The position numbers and the translations under genes are program-made. DNA of 64,000 nt from the NCBI GenBank assembly GCA_029298735.1, contig JANSLP010000058.1, forward strand, positions 83,535 through 147,534, written 5' to 3'. The DNA comes from Ophiostoma sp. CBS 140.51 (lineage: Eukaryota > Ascomycota > Sordariomycetes > Ophiostomatales > Ophiostomataceae). Within the stretch, counting starts at the first letter, position 1. Each line of letters starts with the position of its first letter. Under the pieces are notes generated by a model, which saw only the letters and a program-made list of their open reading frames with translations, was not told the origin of the DNA and did no database searches. Below are positions 51,259 to 61,951 of this stretch, piece after piece.

Positions 51259-54015
51259 ATGGAGCCCCTCTCCGCCGGGGCGACCGTCCTTCCTTGCGTC
51301 ATTCTGTGGCTCCAGAGTATCAAACTCAGCTGTGGCGTGCTCTCGACGTATAAAGACGCAAAAGAACAGGTCAACCACCTTCTCAAATATACCGAGAGCC
51401 TGCTCTCTATGCTGGAGAGACTTCTGAGATCTCGCGCCATAAGTGATCACAGAGATGTTACTCTCGCATTGAAGATCAAAGCATGCGCGGAGAACATTGA
51501 AGTCTACGACAAAAAGCTGAAGGCGATGGCGGTGGGTGGTGCGGATCCGCTGCTCGAGAAGCAATGGAAGAAACTCAAGGCTTTCTTCAAAGCAAAAAAA
51601 ATGGCAAAAATGAGTGCCGTCATGGCTGAGCACACAGGAGCATTAAGCCTTCACCTGAACATCATGGAAAGGTAAGTCTTTATCAGCCCGGGGCTATAAA
51701 ATGGAGCGATCAACTTATCTGATGCCGTCTATGTGCTACAGCGATATGCTATTCGAGGTGCGGGATCAACTTGGCATCGTCGAACGAGAAGGGCGCACAA
51801 TACAACAGACCATCGGAGAAAGCCGAGCAGCCGTTATTGAGCACCAAACGACCATGGCGGCAACTGTTCGTGAAACAGTGACGACAACCCTTCACGAAAC
51901 AATGGCGCAAGTGACAGACGAGACGCGCAGTAACGGACAGGCAATTCGTGCTGCTTTGTTGGATTTGGGATCAAAAGCCCAAGGAGATCAGGTGATTGGC
52001 ATGCTCAACCAGATGTTGGAGCAACTCTCTCGTTTGTCTCTCGAGCGTGACGTTGGCGCGCGTGTCGAGGAACTCCGAGAAGAACAGGAAAGCCAAAAAT
52101 CCGACGGAGTCCAAGGAAGCGACGAAGCCCAAAAGGACATGCAATCAATTGATGACATGCCCGCCGAGGAAATCCTGCCGTATGCCATGCTAAAGGAGAG
52201 CATAAATTCAATCTTGACGGCTCTTCACAACAAGCAAGGCGTCTTTTCTCTCGACGAAGCCGCAGACATTGGCGATTCCCTGCTTGCCCTTCTCCAAATG
52301 ATGGCGTCTGACGCATTTGTCGCGTCTGCTGCAGCGTCCGTGTCGACATATCAGCACTTATGCGAGACATGCACCAAGCGTGACCTTGCACAATTGCGAC
52401 AGAACTTGAAGACTGTCCAGGGAATAATTCTCTCCTCACAGAAACTTTCCGTCAATGAAATAGGTGAGTGATTTCCTATCATCAACAATAATGACGAAGA
52501 GTCTAATGTAAAATTACGTTAGTTAACGAAAGTTTAGGAAAACCAACACACAGGGCAAGAACTGTCACCAATATTCATATGAGGATGCGAACATGCGATC
52601 TCTCTCTCGGTTCTTTATCGATCATGTCGCTTGAGAGATCACGGCAAAAACAACAAAGACGGCGAATGTTTCTACCGCCTAACGCCCCGATCCCATCAGA
52701 GCTCGTGGATGTCGCCGAAAAAGACATCGAGACCCAAATCTGCTTCATTCCCCGTTCCCAGCTGCCTCGACAGGGGTTTCAGGTAATCATGCGGCAGTAC
52801 AGCGACGACCGAGGAACTTTCAATACTATACCAAGGCTTTTCGTCAACAATATCCTTCCTTGTACCTCCCGTGTCTTCTCTCTTGTACGAGATGGCAGGA
52901 TGTCAGAATTTCAAGAGATGTTGCATCTGGGAACAGCCTCACTCAGGGACCAGGACGAATTTGGCGCGTCTCTTTTATTTGTGAGTTTTTAAAAAAAATG
53001 AAAGCAACTTATTTAATTCTTACTGACTAGATCGAGTATGCAACCAGCCAGCCAGAAATGTGTCGCTTTTTACTTCAACATGGAGCAGACGTAGATCATG
53101 TTGCCAGTAACAAGGGGCCGTCAGGTTATCTATCCGACTATTTAGGATCAGCACTGATAAAATTGTACAATGATTATGAAACGGAAGATGATGTGTTGGG
53201 ACCCATTCTAGTATGTCGAAAATTGCTTCTGGAGGCTGGTTGTGATCCTACGATTCCGGTGGTCCATGATCAAGGAAGAAACGAACAATATATCGTTACT
53301 GACGTATTGCAATTTGGCGTTCTGGTATTAATAATTCATACATATTAAGCCAAACTGCATAATAGCTAGCGCTAACAGCAAGATTTAGGATTCGATGAAG
53401 ATTGTCTTGAACAATTCTGATGGCTTCTTCACAATAGAGAGCGTTATTGAACTGCACGGGTCCGATTTCACACCCTTACTCGTGCACTGTGCTGCCGGGC
53501 GCTTCAACGTTGAAGGCCTTTCGCTCCTTGTAGACAGAGGTGCTAAAATTACCGCTCGCGATTCGTTTGGCAGAACATGTCTACATGTATGCTTTCGATT
53601 TCCCTGGCATATAACTATAGGATATACACAGCGGGCGCAGGCTGGGCTGGCGTATCTTCTTGACCACGGTGCTAATCCTTTCGCCGTTGATGACATGGGC
53701 GTGTCCGTTTCTGAAGCGGCCTATTTTGACACGGAAGATGGATCCAGTCGTATGGGAGACGTGTGGGATGCTGTGCTGGCAGATTTTGGGTTCAGCATTG
53801 CAGATTTTCGCCGGGAATACCCTCGGGTGCCTCGCTACTGCTGGTTTTATACAAGGCGCGACTTTGAAGAACTTTGGGTTGGACGAGAACATCTCTGCCC
53901 GTACTATAACGACGACGAAGAGATTTGGATCACCGATGAGGAATCTGACCAGGATGCAGGCAGTGCATCAGATGAATCGTCAGACTCAAATGATGGTGGA
54001 GTAAGCATGCATTAA
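51259..54015 (+). CDS. Fungal N-terminal-domain plus ankyrin protein, 5 exons
   Basis: Exons 51259-51671, 51742-52463, 52523-52980, 53031-53324 and 53389-54015 encode 837 residues. Donors are GTAAGT, GTGAGT, GTGAGT and a weaker GTATTA; all acceptors are AG after CTGAC or CTAAC-like branches. Residues 1-140 (MEPLSAGATVLPCVILWLQSIKLSCGVLSTYKDAKEQVNHLL) are a helical fungal N-terminal domain as found at the head of NLR-like proteins. A coiled-coil-like middle follows (QTIGESRAAVIEHQTTMAATVRETVTTTLHETM). The C-terminal half begins SRVFSLVRDGRMSEFQEML and holds ankyrin units (PEMCRFLLQHGADVDHV, DFTPLLVHCAAGRFNVEGLSLLVDRGAKITARD, GLAYLLDHGANPFAVDDMG), ending acidic. There is no NACHT or NB-ARC ATPase between, so this is the ATPase-less layout. 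It may act in recognition or signalling; no direct evidence. Confidence 0.8.
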
Positions 54016-54684
54016 CGCCTTTCAGATTTGGGGTATCTCTTAATGTATGGGGTCATTATACGTTCTAAATTTTCATGTACGCTCTTCATGTGAGCATCAG
54101 TCTTCTATTTTAGCGTTCGCTCCGCCAGGACAAGTCTGGAGTTGCTTGTGGTTCTCACTTACGGAGTTGGTTGTTTGGGTTTATAATTCCATACTTCGTG
54201 ATATAGCTTATGAAATGGCTTGTGTCTATAAAAAAGATGTTCACGGGGCTCCATGGAACGAACAACGAACAGTCTACACTCAATTACATAACAGCATATT
54301 ATACGAACCGAAAAACCGCATCGAGAGTTTCCTTCTTGGGACGTGCACCTGTGCCGTCCCTAAAAAGACGGATAATAAATCTCGAATATGCCCGTACGGC
54401 TGGACGAGTATCGTAGTGATACAAGCTGCGGGTACGTGTCGCACCGTCCTGGAATTCTGCCAAGTTGCATTCAAATCAGTGTTCTGAACCGTCCAAGACT
54501 CGTTCATGCACTCATCTCGCAGTCTATCTCTTTTCACACATGTTCACAATTGCAATGCCGCATTTGTTTTGATCATATTGAACGTCGCATTCTATTCATG
54601 TCTAAAATTCTATTACAAAAACGCATTATCGTGTCATCCTCCTTTTGAACTCATAAGAAAACGCTCTCCCTCAAACTCTTCCGT
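54016..54684. other. Intergenic, no gene seen
   Basis: About 670 bases between convergent genes. A frame at 54047-54487 on + has no known motif and is not supported. AT-rich at 54560-54660. Confidence 0.5.
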
Positions 54685-55530
54685 TTACCACGCACCGACA
54701 ATACCGGCAATGGGAATGTCAATGCCGGTGGTGTAGGTGGCCGTGTCGCTCAGCAGGTACACATAGGCACCGCCCAGCTCCTGGGGCAGGGCCAGGCGCG
54801 GCATGCCGCCGTAGTACTTCATCTTGGTGTCCCAGTCGGGGCTGGTCTCAACATAGTAGGTCAAAGCGGTCTTGACGAAGCCGGGGCTGATGCTGTTGAC
54901 GCGAATACCGTACTGCGACCACTCCATGGCCAGGGTGTGGGTCATGTTGCGGACAGCGGCCTTGGTGGCGCCGTAGGGGGCCGAGGGGGCTGCGCGGTTG
55001 GGGCGGTACGAGGTCATGGACGCCGTGAACACGATGGAGCCCTTGGTCTTGGTGGCGATAAACTTGCGCGCAGCAGCAGTGGCGCAGATCCAGGCACCGA
55101 AAACGTTGAGGCGGAACAGCTTCTCGACCTGCTCCATGGAGAACTCGAGGGCGGGCTGGTGCTTGGTGGCGCCGGCGTTGGCCACCAGACCGTCGAAGCG
55201 GCCGCTCTGCTCGTAGATAGAGTCGAGAGCAGCCTCGACCGACTTCTCGGACGTCACATCGGTCTCAATGTACTTGAAGGTCTTGCCGGGGTACTTCTTG
55301 GCGAGCTCGGCGAAGGGCTCACCGGGCTGCGAAATGTCGAGCGAGTAGACGGCGGCGGCGTCGTTGGCGAAGCAGACCTCGGCGATGCCCAGACCGATGC
55401 CCTGGTTGGCGCCGGTAATGGCAATGACCTTGCCGGCGAGGCTGACCTGGAAGTTGTGGTTGGCGAGGGGGAGGGTAGAGGGGTAGTTGTCCTCGGCGGC
55501 GACGTCGCCGTTTGCTGCGTTGCTGCCCAT
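54685..55530 (-). CDS. Short-chain dehydrogenase/reductase (sorbose-reductase-like)
   Basis: A single exon of 281 residues from the ATG at 55530; a much longer in-frame upstream extension is low-complexity leader sequence. The cofactor motif ITGANQGIGLGIAE, NAGAT (NAG), and the active site SIVFTASMTSYRPN (Ser) with YGATKAAV (YxxxK) are intact, followed by GIRVNSISPGFVKT. The N-terminal LPLANHNFQVSLAGKVIAITG and the segment SPDWDTKMKYYGGMPRLALPQELGGAYVYLLSD are typical of fungal NADPH sorbose or xylulose reductases and related polyol dehydrogenases (Sou1/ArDH group). It reduces ketoses or oxidises polyols in the cytosol. It diverges from an SMP-30 type lactonase gene across about 1 kb, which suggests a joint oxidative sugar route. 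Confidence 0.9.
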   Translation of the reverse strand: MGSNAANGDVAAEDNYPSTLPLANHNFQVSLAGKVIAITGANQGIGLGIAEVCFANDAAAVYSLDISQPGEPFAELAKKYPGKTFKYIETDVTSEKSVEAALDSIYEQSGRFDGLVANAGATKHQPALEFSMEQVEKLFRLNVFGAWICATAAARKFIATKTKGSIVFTASMTSYRPNRAAPSAPYGATKAAVRNMTHTLAMEWSQYGIRVNSISPGFVKTALTYYVETSPDWDTKMKYYGGMPRLALPQELGGAYVYLLSDTATYTTGIDIPIAGIVGAW

Positions 55531-56551
55531 TTTGATGAGGGTGTGAAGAAAGAGAATATGAGGATGGGTATAGAGAAGAGAAGATGAGGTCGAGAAGGAG
55601 ATGAGAAGTCGTGAAGTTGGAGAATGAAGAACGAAGAATGAAGAATAAGAACGAGGACAAGATGAACAAAAGTTGTGCGTGACGACAGAGGTAATATAGA
55701 AATCGGGACTAAACTGAAATGGACGGACAAGAAAACAGAGGGGAACCACGCAATGGGAGAAGCGGGAGAAGCGGCAGAAGCGACAGAGAGGCAACCCCTC
55801 GGTGCACTCTCGGGAGCAAGAAACGCCGAGAGCAGACAGCCGGTGTAGCAGCCACCATCCACACGCCCGCAAACACCAACAGACACCACCAAACACCGTA
55901 AAAAGAAACACGCACGCGCTCACTCATGCACATTGACAAAAGGGTACAGTCCAGGCCCAGATCGACCACAAGCGAACCTACTTGCAGCAGACGTGCCGCT
56001 CTGTCCGCGACGCGTGACCGTTCACTCGAGCTTGTGTGGGGACTCTACGACATGTGCAAGGAACGATAAAGTCCCTTGACCACGTCCACGCGGCTGAGGG
56101 CCGTAGACATCGCATCGGATTATTCTTACATACCTTTTTTTCTTAATGGGTTTTCCTAGTTCGTGGATGTGCCCCGACGCGCGGTCACCACCATGAGCCG
56201 GCGCTATGTGGGCGGACCCTCCGCACAACCGCCCAGACTATCCACGGAGCTGTGGGGCACACCAACATGGTCACCATTGAGCCTCCACACTAGCTTTAGT
56301 AGAGCTCGTCGCAGTCACTGTGCCATACATGATGCATGTGCCTGGCCGGTTTTGACGTCCGTCGTTATCGATAGACGGTCGTGGGACTGGATAGCCAAGA
56401 CTCTTCCATGTGGCTGTCCGCTCACATTGGCAAAGAATAAAGATATTTCAAGTTGTCGAGGAGCTGTCATACGCGACTCGACACGACAACAGACTGAAAC
56501 AACGGACCATTTTGCTCGACACTGACCTCCCCAGCCACACCTCTTCACATC
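55531..56551. promoter_or_regulatory. Divergent promoter of SDR and lactonase genes
   Basis: About 1.0 kb. The SDR side (55535-55800) is A/G-rich on + and is probably its leader and core promoter. No obvious paired operator was found. No gene seen. Confidence 0.45.
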
Positions 56552-57619
56552 ATGTCCTCCCCGTTTGTGGCGCACGACGCTGCCTTCACCGAGGTCGTCG
56601 GTGACAACCCGACCCTTGATCTGCTCGTCGAGTTTGACGACTACCCTTTTGCCCACGAGGCCGGTGTCTTCTTTGAAGGTCCTGAGGCGGACTCCCTCTA
56701 CATTACAAGCAACCGGTTCCTGCGGCCAGGCAGCAAGGACGAACAGATTGTGCGCATCTCGCATGTTTCTTTGCAACGCACCGGTGATGGAGCACGCACA
56801 GCCGCCACGACGGTCCGCACCGAATTGACCGCCGTCTCCGAGGCTGTGCCGACCGGCAATGGCGGCGTCAACTTCAAGTACTCGTTTGCGGAAGGTGCCC
56901 CGGAAGAAGACGCTGTCCTCTTCTGCGCTCAGGGATCACGGACGGTACCGAGTGGACTGTATTCCATGCAGGTAGCAGCCCCTCAGAAGGTGGTGTTGGT
57001 TCTCTCCAATTTCTTTGGCCGCCCCTTCAACTCGGTCAACGATGTCGTCGTGGCCACCACCGACAAAGCCGGCGTCGGTTCCATCTGGTTCACCGACCCG
57101 CCCTACGGCTTCGAACAGGGCTACCGCGACAAACCCCAACTGCCCAGCCAGGTTTACCGCTACGACCCCGTGCGCAAGTCGTTGAGAGCAATGGCCGACG
57201 GTCTCGGCCATCCCAACGGCATCTGCTTTAGTCCGGACGAGTCGGTCGTGTACGTCACGGACACAGACTGGCTGCACGGTAGTGGTGAGACCGATTTGTC
57301 GAGAGCATCCACCATCTACGCCTACGACGTCATCTCTGTGTCCGGTGAGCCCTTCTTGGCCAACCGCCGGTTGTTCGCCATGGCCGACTGCGGCATTCCC
57401 GACGGCATTAAGTGCGATTTGCACGGCAATGTGTACAGTGGCTGTGGCGATGGTGTGCATGTCTGGTCACCCGGTGGTGTGTTACTCGGAAGAATCAAGG
57501 TCGAGGGCGGCGCCGCCAATTTCTGTTTTGGCCGGGACGGCGAAATGTTCTTGTTGAATGAGAACCGGCTGTGGCGGGCGCAGCTGGGGAACGTAAAGGG
57601 TGCCTTGTTGGGGATTTAG
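56552..57619 (+). CDS. SMP-30/gluconolactonase-family lactonase
   Basis: A single exon of 355 residues from ATCATGTCCTCC. It matches the six-bladed beta-propeller lactonases: FAHEAGVFFEGPEADSLYITSNR (metal-binding Glu), FFGRPFNSVNDVVVATTDKAGVGSIWFTDPPYGFEQGY (Asn), LPSQVYRYDP, GLGHPNGICFSPDESVVYVTDTDW (Asn and Asp) and GIPDGIKCDLHGNVYSGCGDGVHVWSPGG. These enzymes use a divalent metal to hydrolyse sugar lactones to acids; the PPYGFEQGYR segment is typical of the fungal and bacterial Drp35/lactonase branch. There is no signal peptide, so it is probably cytosolic. With the divergent SDR it could form the dehydrogenase-lactonase pair of a non-phosphorylative sugar pathway, but the sugar is unknown. 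Confidence 0.92.
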   Translation: MSSPFVAHDAAFTEVVGDNPTLDLLVEFDDYPFAHEAGVFFEGPEADSLYITSNRFLRPGSKDEQIVRISHVSLQRTGDGARTAATTVRTELTAVSEAVPTGNGGVNFKYSFAEGAPEEDAVLFCAQGSRTVPSGLYSMQVAAPQKVVLVLSNFFGRPFNSVNDVVVATTDKAGVGSIWFTDPPYGFEQGYRDKPQLPSQVYRYDPVRKSLRAMADGLGHPNGICFSPDESVVYVTDTDWLHGSGETDLSRASTIYAYDVISVSGEPFLANRRLFAMADCGIPDGIKCDLHGNVYSGCGDGVHVWSPGGVLLGRIKVEGGAANFCFGRDGEMFLLNENRLWRAQLGNVKGALLGI

Positions 57620-59838
57620 TTACTATGAGTACACGTGATGATAGATGAACAACATAATAGCTCTAAATGTGATCAGCCGTGCGATTCTTTTTTACTCCCC
57701 ACCTCGATTCTTCATCGGCTTCTTTCCAAACTTCCGGTAGCGTACAGAGACATGCAGAACGTAACCGGCCGTACCCGACCGCACAGGTACACAAGCGAGG
57801 ATGTACGCCGCAGATCCACGCATGTAAGAAGCGAAGATAGGCGATGCGCATCAACGGCAAAACATCGTACAGCCGTTTTCCCATATCCGTACGAGCATCG
57901 TCGATCTCCATACCCTTTCTTCAGTCTTTCGTCCCCACACCTCCACTCTCCACGCTCCGGATTCGTTGCATAGACTTTGTGGAGTTCATGGAGGGATCAT
58001 GGAGGTGTTCCTGGAGGCACCAAGTATTCTCCTACACCCTCTTCGTGTCTTAGGGACAACCTGGAGCCGATGTAGAGTGTCTGTGCGGGTGATGGCACGA
58101 GGCTGTAGAGCGCTTCGAGGTCCGTCAAATGATGGTTGAGGGCGGCTACACGGCCGGAGATGCTTAAATTGTGAAGAAGAGATGAAAGTGCTAATAGTCG
58201 ACGACACATGATGAGTGTGCCATTAGCCGATACTCCTACAAAACCATCATGAGATCAGTTTGTGCCCCGAGCCGCGACCTTCCCCACTTACACGGACGGC
58301 GCGGAGAGCCCCACAAATAACCCGGGGTGGACTCTGCACTAATGAATTCAAAACAGGAACCGAAAAAGAAACGCACGAGGCAAGAATCCCCGGGTCGAGT
58401 GCCGCGGCTCGGGGCACTCACACTAACGATGCGCCAAAAGCGCGCCAAAATGCCACGCCAAACGATCGACGCCAATTTTGCATACAGTCTGGGAAACGAG
58501 AAAACTTGATTCTTGGCGGCAATAGCCAGCAATATTCTCGTTTACGACGTGCGGCAGAGAGGGCAACGACATGTTTCGATTTTTCTAGTCCTTCGTTTTC
58601 TAGGGCCCCTGGATCCCCATGCCCCATTCGTGCCCCATCCTCAACCTCCACAAACATCGTCAAAGGGTCAACACTCGCAGGTGACTTCCTTTGCGTTCTT
58701 TGCAACCATTCGCCATCGCCCATCGGATACCATTCGGTTCGTCGGAGCAAATGCTACGAGCCTTTTTACATGTGGCTGCGCGGGCGTGACAGCCCGAACA
58801 GCTTTCTGGCGTTGCGGTTGAGCCTCTTCGTCCCGTCCCTGTGAGGCAAAAAACCAACAACAGAGCCCCAAGGGCCTCTTTGATATCGCCGCATAGTACG
58901 ACACTGTACCGTCGAGGATTTCGCAGAGTGGAGTCCGATATCCCAGTTCATCTTCTTTCTGTGCTTGTTTCTGTCCCTGCTTCCTCTGTAGCCCCGTGGG
59001 GCTCCCAAGTTTTTGGCATCGTTTCGCTACTTGCTTTTATTTTCGTCGACTCTATTACCTTGCTATCGAACCAGTCTTGACCGGAGTTCAAGGACCAGGT
59101 GGTACACTCCATCAACAAGAACAAGCAATCTCCACTCACACGGTCTTGTTCCTTGTGGATGCAGACACGACAGAACAGACAAGGACCCATACCCCGGGTT
59201 TTACACCACACACCTCGTTTTCGTGGTACACCCGTCTCCTTGGGGTAAACAATACCCTGCGTGCCAGACAGAGCACGAGCGCGCTTACGGCTGCACGGTT
59301 GTACGTGGGTTGGGGCCCGACTTGACAGTTGCTGTTTCTGTCTCCCGGTGCGTCGTCTGCTGCTTGCTTCCACTGTCTCCTTCGGATGACCCACGGCTGC
59401 TCCACGAGTGTCTCTCTTCCCGATTTGCCTTGCCTTTCCCATACTACCGGTCGTTGTCCTCCGTATGTTGTTTCCTGTTCTGTCAAAGACTTACTTGTCT
59501 GGTAGTCTCAGCCTATACCACAACCTGCAAAACTGTTATTTCCTTTTTGATATCCGAAGACAGACGACTACACGCACCAGGCTCTGATCAACATCGACTG
59601 CAGTCTACATTCTCTTGCAAAGACATAAAGACTGCTGATCTCTCCCCTTTTTTGTGTTTTTGTTTTTTTTTTCTCGTCTGTTTTGTTTGTCACTGTCTTT
59701 TTTTCCTTCACTACCCCATCTCTCCACTAGAGCCTTACACCTGTCAACTGTCTTCGCTACTCTTGGCACAGCCTTATATACACCCACATTGACTGCTTGT
59801 CAGTCACACTCTATTGTTTCATCACCGCCACCACCATA
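57620..59838. other. Intergenic, no convincing gene; long CT-rich promoter of the transporter
   Basis: About 2.2 kb. The last 450 bases are strongly T/C-rich (59390-59838), the hallmark of highly expressed fungal promoters and leaders. Frames at 58260-58844 and 59013-59792 are long but follow the pyrimidine bias and show no domain. The second contains the CATACCCCG motif at 59188. Confidence 0.5.
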
Positions 59839-61653
59839 ATGAAGCCCTTTTCCGCCCCCTACACGGTCGTCACCGACCGCCTTCGCGGCAAGGGCGACTC
59901 GTCCAAGAAGATTGAGTACCTCATCACCGCGACATGTGCCATTGGGTAAGTTGAAGTCCTCGTTTTTGTCCTCGCTGCGCTCGCAGCCTTGCTTTTGTGT
60001 CCTCGCTTCGCTCGCAGCGCTGTCGTTACACACTCCTTCCCACCTTGCTTCGCTCGCTTGTCAGTCGCTGACAGTTTGCAGTAACATGCTCTTCGGTTAC
60101 GACCAGGGCGTCATGGGTGGCTTCCTCACCAGCGAACCCTTTATGCGCACCTTCCCTTCCATCACTGGCACCGGCAACGCCACCCTCCAAGGTTTCACCG
60201 TCGCCGTCTATGAGATTGGCTGTGCCATTGGCGCTCTGTCGGTCATTTTCGGCGGTGACCGCTTCGGTCGTCGTATCACCGTCATGCTCGGCGAACTGAT
60301 TGTCATTGTCGGCGCCATCCTCCAGGCCTCGGCTTTTGGTCTTCCCCAGTTGATTGTCTCGCGTGTCATTACCGGCATCGGCAACGGCATGGCCGTCGCC
60401 GTCCTGCCCACCTGGAACGGCGAGTGCTCGCGCGCCACCAACCGCGGTCGCGCCGTCCTCTGGCAGCTCAACATTAACATTCTGGGTATCTGCATTGCCT
60501 ACTGGGTCGACTATGCCGTCAACCAGTCGGCCGCCACTGTCGACACCGACTGGTCCTGGCGGTTCCCCCTGGCTCTCCAAGTGGTGTTCGCTGCTTTGAC
60601 TATTGTGCTTTCATTCTTCCTGCCCGACTCGCCCCGCTCGCTCATCAAGATGGGCCGACTCGACGAGGCGCGGAATGTGATTGACATGCTGTCGCTCGAG
60701 CCGGACTCGCAGAAGCGCACAGAAGACACGGACGTCACCATGGCCATGATTGAGCTCACTCTCGAAGAGGAGAGCGCCCAGAACGGCCAGTGGAAGGAAA
60801 TCTTCACCCAGGGCGAGCAGCGCTTCTTCCAGCGGCTGGTGCTGGCTGTCATGTCCTTGTGCATGCTCCAAATCTCGGGTGTCAACCTCATCACTTACTA
60901 CGCCTCGGTCATTTTCCAGGACACGCTCGGCATGTCCCGCAACACATCGCTGCTGGTGACTGGTTTCAACGGCCTCGAGTACTGGCTCGCCACATTTATT
61001 CCCATCCCCCTCATTGACCGCGTCGGCCGTCGCCGCATCATGATCTTTTCGGCCATTGGCCAGTCTCTGTCCATGGCCGTCCTGGCCGGTACCATTGCCT
61101 ATCCCGACAGCAAGGGCGCCGGCTACACCGCTGCTGTCTTCTTGTTTGTCTTCAACACGTTCCTCGCCATCGGCATGGACGGTATCCCTTTCCTCCTGCC
61201 CGTCGAGCTCACCCCCCTCAAGACGCGTGCCAAGTCCGTCGCCATTGCCACTGGCTTCTTTTGGTTGTGCAACTTTTTCGTCGTCATGATCTCGCCCGTC
61301 CTCATTGCCCGCATCAAGTACGGCACCTATATCCTGTGGGCCGGCACCAACTTTATTTTCATTCCTCTTATTTACTTCTTGAGTAAGTCGTCCTGCATAG
61401 TAACGAGGTTGCCTCTCCCCGTCTCCATCAGTTTTGTTTACTAACGTGCTGTGTAGTCCCTGAAACGATGAAGGCCAATCTCGAGGACATCGACATCCTC
61501 TTTGAGCGCAACCCCACCTGGATCATTGGCCCCGGCTCGCGCAAGAAGCTGGCTGCCATTGTCCGCGAGCGCGAGGGTCTCGACGAGGTCCAGAGACAGC
61601 ACGGCCACGCCGATGAGAAGGAGGCCGTCAAGAACATTGAGGATGTCGAGTAG
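59839..61653 (+). CDS. MFS hexose/sugar transporter (sugar porter family), 3 exons
   Basis: Exons 59839-59945, 60082-61382 and 61457-61653 (donors GTAAGT; acceptors GCAG and GTAG; branches CTGAC and CTAAC) encode 534 residues. It has 12 membrane helices with sugar-porter marks: GNMLFGYDQGVMGGFLTSEPFMRTFP, GGDRFGRRITVMLGE, GRGRAVLWQ-like NRGRAVLWQ, LPDSPRSLIKMGRLDEARNV, DRVGRRRIMIF and IPETMKANLEDIDILFERN, the last across the splice. The FGYDQGVMGG start is that of fungal hexose, pentose or polyol proton symporters. The ATG at 59839 follows a long CT-rich leader ending CCACCATA. Codon use is highly biased towards C-ending codons, suggesting strong expression. The first intron contains GC-rich short repeats. 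It is convergent with an AA9 LPMO gene. Confidence 0.92.
59969..60061 (+). repeat. Short repeats in first intron of the sugar transporter
   Basis: tcctcgctgcgctcgcagc (59969-59987) recurs with one change at 60000-60018, and a shorter copy, ttgcttcgctcgct, lies at about 60046-60059. The inverse word gagcgaagcgag (61666-61677) sits just after the stop codon of the same gene. Confidence 0.8.
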
Positions 61654-61951
61654 ACGAAGAAAGATGAGCGAAGCGAGTCTTTAATAGTGGCTTGGTGAGC
61701 CGAAGGTGATCTGAGTTTCTTTCTAGTCTACCCCATTCTCACATGATTACCGACTTTACACACCTCAAAGTCAAAGATAAGTAGTCGTACGTACTGTACA
61801 TAGCACGAGTCATATCTCATAAAATATCCTCTCAAAATTCAAACTTAATTCAATAATATGTGACTGGACTGCGCTCCGGATGCAACTGAATACAAAGGAA
61901 ACTAGTGGCTACTGGTCTTGTGCTCTACATACTTTGTCTTCTTTCTCACTT

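Noticed and set aside
54047..54487. 146-codon + frame after the ankyrin gene
   Set aside because: No homologous motif; composition unlike the neighbouring genes.
55531..55923. Long N-terminal extension of the SDR frame
   Set aside because: It is low-complexity pyrimidine-rich leader sequence; known SDRs of this group begin near the ATG at 55530.
59013..59792. 259-codon + strand frame upstream of the sugar transporter
   Set aside because: It follows the T/C bias of the promoter, shows no domain, and runs into the CT-rich leader of the real gene.
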